Origin: Hedera helix
Taxonomy: Eukaryota > Streptophyta > Magnoliopsida > Apiales > Araliaceae
Assembly: GCA_947179155.2 (NCBI GenBank)
Contig: OX359270.1
Location: forward strand, 22,229,056-22,293,055
Length of the DNA stretch: 64,000 bases
Direction: 5' to 3'
Made by a program: the position numbers and the translations under genes. Of this stretch, positions 13,110-23,589 are shown one piece after another; positions within the stretch are counted from its first letter, which is position 1, and each line of letters starts with the position of its first letter. Under the pieces are notes generated by a model. It saw nothing but the letters and a program-made list of their open reading frames with translations, was not told the origin of the DNA and did no database searches.

Positions 13110-13897
13110 ATATCCCCCTATTTGATGATGACAAAACTACTAGACTTATTGATATGACAATCATGTAATGCATCTATTTGATAGGTAAAATATGTCTTAC
13201 GATACAGTGAAATACTGTATGGCTAGTGCAAAGTAATGATTTCATTAAATGAGCATTTTTACATAAAGATTATACAAAGGGTTATACATACTTACAGCTG
13301 CTCTTCATGTTTCTCTTACTTAGTTTGCTGTCTCCCCCTCAGTTGAATGATTCTCCTTCTTCATAGATGTTGTTGCTCCCCCTTAGTTCCTTACTGTATG
13401 GAGCTGCTCTGAGCGTTTTACTTTTCTCGTACTTAGTTTGCTGGCTGTTTGCTGTCTCCCCCTTAGACTCTCCACCTGTCTCCCCCTTAGACTCTCCACC
13501 TTAGTTCCTTATATTCTCTCCCCCTTTTTGACATCATCAATATTGTATGGAGTTGACTAAAGATATCTTGAAGTCTAACACAGAGTTTTGAGACTCTACG
13601 AGATTGAGAATAAGTACTTTTTCATGGTCCATAGAATGTTGGGACTCTATGACTGGAAAGCTTGTATTTTGAAAAAAAATATTTGCAATGTTTTGGGACT
13701 TTACAACCGGGGAGTTGATGCAGGGTGACTGAGATTTTAGTGAGTCACAAGAGAGGACTACCAGATTTCTGCATTGCGATACCCCACAGACTGGCTGGAT
13801 GATTGAGAGCTGGACAGATTCCAGATGGATATTTCTTGGCAACTTTGGTAGTGAGAATAGAAAGGCTCATTGCTTATCAGTGTGGTTGCAATGGTCA
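13110..13897 (-). other. LARD 3' untranslated interior and polypurine tract
   Basis: Immediately inside the LTR the minus strand carries the purine-rich AAATAGGGGGATAT (13110-13125), the expected plus-strand primer. Further C-rich tracts occur, including a 24-bp phrase around CTCCCCCTTAGACTCTCC given twice near 13455-13500. An open frame at 13537-13842 (minus) has no recognisable domain. Phrases of the type TTGGGACTCTATGACTGG recur at about 13637, 13692 and 16342. Confidence 0.5.
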
Positions 13898-15802
13898 TTA
13901 CCTTTGAGAAAAATGTTGGGCGATTAATGAAAGATTTGGAAATGTTGAGTAGCTCCAGCTGATAGACCTTTGATCATTCATGACAATAGCCCTTAGAAGT
14001 GGTAGCATGGGAATGAAGCTGAATAGATGATTATGATTCCATGAAATATAACATTTTTCCATCTGGCTTGTATGCTTCCTTCTTTCTCCACGTCTTCTTT
14101 TGATCTGTTTTAGTCGATATGCTTCAAATTTTTGCTTTTCCAGATTCCTCAGTAGTCTCACTTTCTTCAGCTTCTTTTCAACTTTCATCCTTAGTTGTCT
14201 CTCCTTAAAACTTGTATTTGAACTCCTGCCTATTTTCTTCATAGAGCCACTTAAACCTCTTCTTCTTTTTGATCTTCTTGACCTTTCTTTTGATTCTTCT
14301 ACTTCATGAGTGCTGGTCTCTTCTTGAAGGTGACTATCTTCTTTCATCACAGTTTCTTGACAGTCTCCTTTCTCATCTGATTTAGTCTTTCCAGCTTCAG
14401 AATTTTCCTAGCATTGTTCCCTTGGTACAGCAACTTCTTCAGCTACATCATCATCTTTGTTGAACTCAGGTGTTGAGTCTTTTTCAACTAGTTCAATTTC
14501 CTGATCAGAACCCAATAAGACTTCCTTTTCAGACAGGCTATTTTTATGACATTCTGATCTTTCCTCTGAAGAGCCTATAGATGTTTCTTCTTTTGAACTG
14601 TCAGATGTTCTTTCTTCAGAATCCGAATTTGCTTCATTATCATCAATTTCTATAACCTGAGGTGGCCCTGTAATGATTGAACTTCTCCATTGTTCTCTAA
14701 TTCTCCAACTTCCCCTTGGAGCAGTGTGAGTAACTTTCTTTTCTGACTTCTTCTTCTTCTTCTCAATTTCAGATCATTTGGGATTTATCTTCTCCTTCTT
14801 AGCTTTCCCTGCACAGACAACTTTTTCTTCTGCAGCCTTTTCTGCTTCAAAGACTTTTCTTTTCTTCTTTGATTCCTGACTTTCATATATCACAAGAGTT
14901 TTATTTCTTGACTGCTCATTTGCCTCCTGTGATTTCTCCTCAAATGTTTCTTCCAATCCCCTTTTTCCTTTTCCTTTAGATTTCTCCTCAATCTTTCTGC
15001 TGATGCTTATCGATCCTCATGTCTTCTTACCCTTATTGGCATGAGGGTTCTTTTTCCAATCTTCAAACAACCTTGGAGTAACTCTTTTGTCGCAGTTTAG
15101 AACTTCTCCTTCATCTTCCCCAATTGCATTTGCCAGCAATTTCTTTAAAATGATGCTTATGAATCTTCCATAGGGCATCTTGGGAGTAGGCTTTCCTGCT
15201 TCAGCTCTTGTCTTTGCATCTTCTAACCATCTCTTTATCCATCCTAAGAGAACTGCTCCAAAGTTGATTTTCTTTCTTTGAGCAATAGCAGTCATAAGCC
15301 TCAATTGATCTTCATTGATAGTATCATATGCAGTGTCTTTGCACAGGATGCTCTTCCCAACAATGTCAGTCAGAAACTCGTACTGCTGAGGGAAATCTTT
15401 CTTCTTGATTCCTTTTAGAGGAGACTTCTTCTCATAGCCCATTAGCTCCAGTCCAAGCTCGATATTAATCTTGTCAAGAGAAGTAATTCCTCCGCTTGGA
15501 ATACCTAGACTGAGATTGATTTCAGAAACTCCTATTTGCACTGAGATTTCCTTAACCTTTGAGATGAGAGTGTTTCCTCGATAATCAGCGTTTGAATAGA
15601 ATTCTTTCACAAGTGTAAAGAAAATCCTGGTGCTGGTTTTCAAACACATGGTGAATCCAGCATTCTTAACCAGATAAAGAATATCTTTGAATTTCTGCTC
15701 TGCATCTCCGAATTTTTCAAAACAAACAAGATTTCCAAGAATGACTTGAAGAGATGCCATGAGATTAAACTGATTTGGGAATAGCACAGGGAGAGATACC
15801 AA
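13898..15802 (-). pseudogene. Long ORF of the LARD element: transposon-protein-like N-terminus with charged coiled C-terminus
   Basis: One minus-strand frame runs about 635 codons from an ATG at 15802 to 13898, broken only by three stops near 15017, 14774 and 14407. The first 261 residues (MVSLPVLFPNQ start) include DTINEDQLRLMTAIAQRK, followed by a WIKRW and GRFISIILKK stretch. This resembles the plant domain annotated as putative plant transposon protein (Transposase_32 type), known mainly from plant repeats. The remainder is a highly charged, probably coiled region: Lys/Glu blocks, an acidic Ser/Glu section, then a basic RRSKRRR section. Two stops are TGA where CGA would read Arg, and the third is TAG one change from CAG, so C-to-T decay explains all three. 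It has no polymerase or integrase motif. Function is unknown; a structural or nucleic-acid-binding role is a guess. Confidence 0.65.
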
Positions 15803-18702
15803 TATCGGTTTCAGAAGAATTTTCGATTTCTAGGGTTTTGATGAGTTTTGGGAGAATGGGTATTGACAACTGATGGGAAATGACCATTGTCAGTTTAAAA
15901 ACAAGAGTTATGCTAGTTCCCTCTTATTTTTGCAGAGTACACGTGTCAGATACTCATTTGTAGAACGTGGGTTTAACTTTTGCATTTTCCATAATTGAAG
16001 CACATCAAGTATTCTAACCCACTTGAGTTTGGAGGGCGTGTGGTTCACTTTCCCTGTTTAGAGTAAGCTTGAACAGTTCGTAGAGTTGGCTGCTAGACAC
16101 TCAACCATCATCCTTTCAAAAGATGGCCTTGATAACTGATATGCTGGTAAAAGGCTATGAAGGGGTTTATGGAAAAGATATTTGTAAGAAGTGCAAACGT
16201 AGACTCGATATGCTCTACGATCAGGAAAATGATCATAGTGACTCTACGATTTGGGATGATAAGGCTTGCTTGGCTATCAGTCATATAATTTAGAAATTAT
16301 GACTGGAGAGATAAGTGCATTTGGTTCATCAATCACATTGTTTTGGGACTTTGTGACTGGAATGAGAAAGGTAGCCCAATGAAGAATACAATTTACCTTT
16401 AGCTTGCCTTCCGAAGAAACAGAGTTGATCGTAGTGATCATTCAACAATAATTTTCCCAAATTTTGTCTTCTGATGAGTTTTGTACTTCTGAGTTTGCTT
16501 TCTTACACTACGATTTGGCTTTGCTACTTTACGATCTTGCCTGAAGTGCAAACATAGAGTTATGATTTGAACTGCTCTACGATCTCTGTTAAGACTGGAG
16601 GCTTTAGATGAACTCAGAGATCATTGTTTAGTCTGTTTGTCAGCTCAAGGACAGCCTTCTGAATGGACTTTGTAAGAATCGTTGTCATGACTTTGACTAC
16701 TCAAGTAGAGGTTGCTCTTTGATTCTTAGACTGGGTTTAGAGAGTCGTAGAGTGACTGACTGTGTTGACTCTACGATCTCGAAAGTTAGCTCTATGATGC
16801 GGAGACAACTCTACGATCTTTCGAGAGGACTCTTCAATTTGCCAAGTCCTATCCTGCGATCGCCTGACAGACTCTACGATCCTTCTTTGCAAGATGAACT
16901 TTTTTCTGACTTGAAAGATCTTTTACCTTACCATGATATTAGTGACAACAGATTCGACAAGTTTCACTAAATCAATAGGTGAGTTCAAAGATTAATAGAT
17001 GCTTCCCTTTATGACCAGCTTCTTTCTCTTCTAGAGAATCCCAAGATTCAAGTCTTCTTCATGCATCAGTATTCAGACTTCATTCAATCTTTCATAGATT
17101 GACTTCCTTGAGATAACCTGCAAATTCGTTGAGTAGGGTATTCTACGAAATTCATCATTGAGTCTCAGAACAATTTTATCCACCTTCTTTATATCGTAGG
17201 GCTTTTCTCATGAGGCTATAGCATTGATTCCTTCCTGTAGTTCTGCTTGGATTATCTCTATCCAGAATGATTTGTGAGGATGTATGTTATTAAAAGACTT
17301 CCGATTTAGCATTTTATAGACCTAACTTTTTCATAGAATATCAAGCAAATAAATCTTCAACCATTTCAAGCCTAGAGCTTCTTCTGATGCATTGAAGTTG
17401 GAGAGCCTACTGCCAATGATTATGAGTGTGAACTTTTCTTGAGATGAACTTTTCCTCTTCTCACAGAATGAAAGGTGATTTCTGAATCTTAGAGTAAGTC
17501 ATCCGTGATTACTCCTTTTAGCCTTGATCTTTTCACCCTTCTCATTCATAGTTGAATTTGAAGAAATTTGACGTTGAGAGCATTTGCTTTTTAAAACTGA
17601 GCATGTACACAGGGTGTGCATTGTATGAACTTCTTCATTGAATGAGTTGCTTTGAACATGAATGAGTTTCTTTAACTCTTCTTGAACTATAATGATCTGC
17701 AGCATGAATCTTAGATCCGGTGATCATAGATATATATATGTCCATTCATCTGTGCTGAGTTAATTTTCAGGTCTCGGGCCTGGTATTTGTGATTTAGGAA
17801 ATTGACTTTGACATTCATCACCAAGGACATTGCAGTAAGGTATATACCTCTAATTTGATCTACCTCCCAATTTCAGAGAAGTAGTTCCAGATGACCATTG
17901 AAGACTTTTGAATTAGATTTCTCAAAAACCAGTCAAGCTAGAGATCATCCACTAGAAGAAATGAGAAATGCTGTTTGTGGATTTCATCTTTGATTACCAT
18001 ATAATGTAGCTTGACAGAACTCTTGATGTTGTTCTTAGATAAATGACGCACTTCCTTTAACACTTATCTTCAGATAAGATCCTTAGAATATAAGTCCTTA
18101 AGTTTATCGAAAAGCTTAATGTTGAGCCCATCGAGTGAATAATTAGATTCGAGACTGATTTCAGCTATTGACATTTGGTATACAGAAAATCATTTAACAC
18201 TTTAAGCATAGATTTCTGTTGGGCTTGCTTCTGCTATCAACTTTAGAAACGGTGAGAAGTAGATTTGTTAGTGCTCGGCTCAGTGATGCTTCCTTTGAGA
18301 AGAATAGGAACCGGTGTCCTTTGGCATCAAGATTTGAACTTCCCAGTTTGTTTTAGAGCAGAAACATAAGTTATCGTATTCTTCGAGTGAGTCGATTAAT
18401 AAATCTTATCAACAGAGCATCCTTTTGATTTCTTCATCTTGCAGCATCAGTTTAATTTTGAAAGATTACTCGATAGCTTCTTAGCTGAGATAATCTAAAA
18501 TAGTCTTAGAAAGGATTAATGGCAATGAGTTATATAGCATCTGAAAGAGTATCAACAATCAACATTCAATAGTACCTGAAAAAAAAACATTAATTTGTAA
18601 GCTTGTTCATAAGGAATGGTTTACTTCAATTCTTAAACTCAAAAACAGAAATTTACTAGTGTCATAGGATCTACTCAAAGTGCGAGCTTTATATGTTCTT
18701 GA
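15803..18702 (-). other. LARD 5' leader (2.9 kb), no gene
   Basis: Lies between the 5' LTR/primer site and the long ORF. Open frames such as 16719-16970 (plus) and 17499-17705 (minus) lack domains. The CTCTACGATC/GATCGTAGAG motif continues here (about 16230-16260 and a cluster at 16740-16880). Such a long leader is typical of large retrotransposon derivatives and could hold packaging signals; that role is inference. Confidence 0.55.
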
Positions 18703-18720
18703 GAACCTGCTCTAATACCA
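18703..18720 (-). promoter_or_regulatory. LARD primer-binding site (initiator Met tRNA type)
   Basis: The minus strand reads TGGTATTAGAGCAGGTTC two bases inside the 5' LTR. It matches the usual plant site TGGTATCAGAGC except for C-to-T. It fixes the element's direction as minus. Confidence 0.8.
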
Positions 18721-18722
18721 AT

Positions 18723-21675
18723 TGTTAGTTCTCAGAGACACACAAGTGATCTAGAAGGGGGGGGGGGGTTGAATAGATCTCTTAAAAACTTTTTCATTTT
18801 GTTTGCTTCAAAAGTTTATTACCAATTAATTCATTTAATCAAGATTTGTTTGCACATCGGAATATTAGTTTGAAAACTCTCCTTAAAGATTTGTAAAGCT
18901 TCTCCGTTGAATTAAGACTGTATTGAAGATAGCCTCTTGTCAAGTAAACTAATTTTAGTAGTTATATCTATATATATATAACAGAATGTAAATGACTGAA
19001 TGTAAAAGACACCAACGAGTTTTAAGTGGTTCGGAGATGAATAACTCCTACTCCACTCTTCTACTACAACGAGTAGGTAATCCACTAAGAATGGTTCATA
19101 AAGAACCCTTCAAGCTCATCACGCCTGGAACCTCTGGTTCACCAAGAACCCTTCAAACCCAGCAGGTTTGGCTCGTTTAGTCACTAGGACAAGGACATAA
19201 CTGCCCCCTTCAAGTCCAGCAAACTTGGCTCATTTAGTTACTAGGACAAGGACCTAACTGCCCTCTTCAAGTCCAACAAACTTGGCTCCTTGCATGTTGA
19301 TAGATGTTGGAGTTGCTACTGAGTTGTACTTTAAGTTCCATTGTCTTTAAATACTCAGTAGCAGGATGTGATCATTCCTAAAATGATATTGAGTTCGGCA
19401 ATGATGCTTGACTTCTTTATATGCTCAATATCTTCTTGTGATCACCCATTTTGCTGCTGGGCTTTTGAGCTTCAGCTCCTTTAGTACTTGATAACTTCTC
19501 GAGACGAACTCTTGAGATAACTGTGAAGCTCTTTCCTTTAGGTACTCAGTTGTTCCTTCTTATCATAGACCGTCTATAGCTTCCTGAGATGGGCTTCTGA
19601 GATGACTGTAATGCTCCTTCCTTTTAGGTACTCAGTCGCTTCCATATCTGTATCAAGTTGGCGTTTAAGCTTCTCTCTACTATGTGCCTAGCAGCTCTGA
19701 ACACTTCTCTTGTAATAGAGTCATTTATCTCTATATCTCTCTCTATTCAGTGTTAGTGTTCTGATGGATCGTAGAGTCCTTCAGCATATTCATTTTCTGT
19801 TTCACTCTACGATCGGTTGTTGTCTACTTTCATATCTCTTGTATTCTCAACAACAACCCTATTTCTTCTGTGAGTTATTTTAGCCTTTATATCTCTGTGC
19901 ATATTTTACCGTTGAAATAAATCCCGTTGGTTTCATTTGGCTTTGTGCAGATCTTTAATATCTTCGATGTTGACTTTCTTGCTGCTTGTGTCAGTGCTTT
20001 TCCCTTTTCTGACATGTTCTGATATATTAACCTGTAGCTCAGCTTTCTCTGAATTTGTAGCCGTTGCACTCCCAGAGTTGTTCAGCAAGGATTATTATAT
20101 CCTTAGCTAATGATCTTCTGATTCATCAATAAATACCTTCCTTGATTTTTAGAACCAACTGTTCTGATGCATTCAGAGATGTCCCATTAGTCTGACTTTA
20201 TTCACCATTTTCCTGAGCATTGGGTCCTGACTTATAGTTGTTTAGGCACAAAGTCGTCTGTGACTCTGACATGCATCTGTATCTTAAAAGCACTTAATCT
20301 CTTTCAAATCTGGAAGAGAAATACATTCTCTCTTTTCGCACCATATTGCAGTTATGATTCTTTGCTGCTTATTAAATTCGTAGAGTAATGTCTGCTCATT
20401 TGGACTCTACGAATTCAGCTCCACTCGTTACTTGAAGTATGTCGGATAAATGGTTGAGTTGAAGCGATCTTCTCTTTTACTCTGCGATCTTGCTATTGTG
20501 TTCAGATCGTAGAGTTTGTCTGCAGTGCTTTGTGTTATGATTCCGTTCTACTTAGCTTGTCCTTCTGCGTTAGTCGAGAAGTTGCTGACTGCAGTGCTTT
20601 TTAGTGGAATTGTTGAGTTGTTGTCTTAGTTGGCACATCCTGTATTTCTACTCAACAATTGTTCTATGTGTAGAACAGTCTTCTGTATTGACTTTGACAT
20701 CCAGCCTCACTCTATGATTTCTTCTAACTGTGCAAATCGTATAGTTCTAGTATGTGCTTGTTCTTCAAATTTACTCTACGATCTTGCAAGATTGATTGTA
20801 TCGTAGAGAACATTTATTCTCTGATACGCGTTAACTGCTGGCTAGCTTAGCTGACTGTTCAACGATCGTAGAAGTTCAGCTCTACGATTTGTACCTGATC
20901 AGTTCTTTAAATTTAGCTTGTATATTCAACAGACCTCTTGCACATCTGACTCTCTTTGAAGATCGTAGAGTTATCCTGGTAAGGAGTCGTAAAGTTCACT
21001 CTACGATTTATACTGAATCGTTGAGTCTTCATTGCTTGGAATCGTAGAGTTCGTTCTACGATCATGTACACTGAACAGATCTAACATAAGATCAACCTAA
21101 CAGATTTGATTTTTTCTAACCAAGTCCTTTCTTACATTATTACATCATTATATATCGAAAGGACTTTACAGACTCTGTCATATATAAATACAGCAATGAT
21201 ACAATCTTATGCTACTGTTTATATCATACATCTTTTATGCAGAGTGACTCCTACTGAAAGATCAACCTAACATTTCTGATCTTTAAAATCTAAGTCATTT
21301 GTACACAAATATCTTTTAAAAAGGACTTTACAACATTTGAACCGGATAACTTTCATTTTCTTTTAGAAGACAAGATAGTTTTCAGCAAGATCATATTTGT
21401 GTCAAACAAGTGTCTGGATTTACAGTAATTAGACATAGGTAAAATATCATACACACATGATCATGTAGACACATAATTTGATTAACATATAATCACTTTG
21501 TCACTTAAGCACATAAGCACTTTCATAGTATCTACGCATATAAGCACTTAAGCACATAAGCACATTAACACATAAGCACTTTGTCAGATACATTGACAAT
21601 CAACCATGTAAGCACATTTACCACAATCATTTTTGCACAACAGTTATCATCATCAAATCAAAACAACCTTCAACA
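18723..21675 (-). repeat. LARD 5' LTR (right), 2953 bp
   Basis: Starts TGTTAG and ends TTCAACA. It retains the 237 bp missing from the left copy (19130-19366), which holds three imperfect copies of a phrase like CAAGTCCAGCAAACTTGGCT. It is rich in CTCTACGATC/GATCGTAGAG motifs. The tail (21440-21600) repeats AAGCACATAAGCAC. Confidence 0.92.
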
Positions 21676-21809
21676 TTTATTATTATTAATGTTATGAATA
21701 TCTTAAAGGAAAACAAAGTGTTTTCTAATTTGGTTCTTCAAAACAAGAAGTAAGGGAAATTATTGTTAAATAGATGTGGATAATAATTGGTCACTATTTA
21801 GAAATTATT

Positions 21810-22388
21810 ATTAATTGTCTTTGGTTGGATGACAAGAACACATGGTGAAAGTTCTCTTTGGCCTGGGTGCAAAGAAGAACATTTGTTAGCTGACTGGTAT
21901 GATCATGACCGCATGTGACACAGTTGGTGAAAAGATCGATAGTGTATACTAGACATCATGATCTATCATGACCAATAGTGTTACAATTGAAGAAAGATCG
22001 ATGGTGTATACTAGACATCATGATCTGTTTTAGTCTCCTAATAAATGGTTTATTCCGCTACAGTTATTGATCTAAAACTTGTTGTTTATTATGTTGTATC
22101 AATAATTCAATTGTTATGTTATATCATCTTTATCACTGTTGAAGATTAAGGATAATTCATTCATTATTACCTTAGTCATGATATTCTTTACTTGGTTGTT
22201 TGAGCTTACCCTTTTGTTTCACTGTTTTCTCAGGAAAGGAGAGTCTAGCTGGGACTAGTCGGGAAATGGAGTAGTGGTCCGAGTGAGAGTTACTATAATA
22301 GTCTTCACTATATTGTAAAATAGTGTGACAATAATTCTAGTGAAAATAGTGATGACGATGTTGTGTGGACCCAAATTTGGGAGGTCAC
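21810..22388 (+). repeat. Degraded gypsy LTR remnant, same family as the LTR at 44767-47302
   Basis: Reverse complement of about 44767-45375 aligns in order: AGTTCTCTTTG, the TGATCATGACC phrase, TAGTCATGATATTCTTTACT, GTAGTGGTCCGAG, and the end GACCCAAATTTGGGAGGTCACA (compare the complement of TGTGACGCCCCCAAATTGGG). Only the 3' part of the LTR is present and it is strongly diverged, so it is an old fragment inside the CACTA element. No target duplication can be assigned. Confidence 0.7.
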
Positions 22389-23589
22389 AAAACTTGTACC
22401 TAGCCATATTTTTCTAATAGCTCATATGAAGAAAACAGTGATGACGATGTTATATTTTTCTGAAAATGTGGATATAGATGAACCCGATGATATGGATGAT
22501 GGGAGAAATGATGTAGTCTTATGAAGATAACTTTGAGACCAAAAATAACTTTTTTTTAGTGAATACTCGATTTTTTTATGTTGATTTATTAAAAAATTTA
22601 AACTCAAAAATAATTTAAGTTTGTTTAAATTCTATAAAGAAATAGTACAACAATTATTGATAATTTTGAGTTCATTTATATTATTATAATTGTTTGCATT
22701 ATAAAATCAAATATATAACATATTAATTTTAAAATTTAAAATTTCACAAATTTTAAGATAACATAAGAATATTACTCAATAGAAACTCGAAAGTACATAC
22801 TAGTAGTAACATGAAGATAACATGACCATCTCAATTCAAAATTATTTATAAATACATATAAGTATAAGTTTTCAAACGCTTTATACATATATAGATATTT
22901 TATCAATTATGCAGAAGGGTCTTAGATACAAAAATTACAATATTTAAAAAAGTAGTAGTAAATTATTAATTTAACAAAAATAACATAATAATAAATTTCA
23001 GAATATTTATATCATTTTAACTACCGTCATCAACCAATGAACTTAAGCTCCATCGATACCAACTCATAATGAGGGGGGATTTAAAATATTAACCATTTTT
23101 TTTAAATGATAGAGTAGATATATAAATATTGTATGCATCTATCTACTCACATAATGTTGAAAATAAAATTCTAAAAGAATATTTATTTTGAAATTTGTTG
23201 GCGAATGTGAGTTGTCTATTAATTTAAAACATATTTAATATAAAATTATTAAAATTATAAATTAATAAATTATTTAGTTAAAAATATTTTTAAATAATTT
23301 AAAATTAAATTTATTTGAATTTAAAAATATTATAAATTAAAAGGGAGATAATATTATTATTTTATCCCAATCCAAACCACAATAACACATAGTTTCCTTT
23401 TCCTTTTTGCTAAATAAATGACAAAGTTCGATTCCACATCCGAACACCCACATAGTTTCCATTCCTTGAGTCGGTGAAGTTGCAGGGGGAAGCCACGTGT
23501 CGCCATGATGCCGAAGGATTGGGTAGGGTATGTGATTCCGTGGGTGAACTCCAATTTATTTTCTAAAACATATTTTTTCTAAAAATTTT
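22389..23589. other. CACTA interior, no assigned gene
   Basis: A short acidic reading (NVDIDEPDDMDDG) lies at about 22455-22505 but is closed on both sides. The rest is AT-rich. From 23356 the base composition becomes less AT-rich, suggesting the start of a captured gene segment on the plus strand. Confidence 0.35.

Larger units (their letters stand above)
10389..21675 (-). mobile_element. Large non-autonomous LTR retrotransposon (LARD-like), 11.3 kb
   Basis: Two long direct LTRs (10389-13109 and 18723-21675) flank 5.6 kb of internal DNA, with the 5-bp target duplication TTTAT at 10384-10388 and 21676-21680. The primer site lies on the minus strand next to the right LTR (TGGTATTAGAGCAGG, complement of 18703-18720), one base from the usual TGGTATCAGAGC, so the right LTR is the 5' one. 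A purine tract (AAATAGGGGGATAT on the minus strand) abuts the left LTR. No gag zinc knuckle, protease, reverse transcriptase or integrase is present. The only long gene is the charged ORF at 13898-15802. Over about 260 aligned bases the LTRs differ by about 3%, apart from a 237-bp gap, so it is relatively young. Confidence 0.9.

Noticed and set aside
15017..15802. 261-residue ORF as a host gene
   Set aside because: It lies between the LTRs of the LARD element, is in frame with later charged segments and has decay-type stops; it belongs to the element.
16719..16970. 83-residue plus-strand ORF
   Set aside because: Composed largely of the CTCTACGATC motif; no family and opposite to the element's direction.
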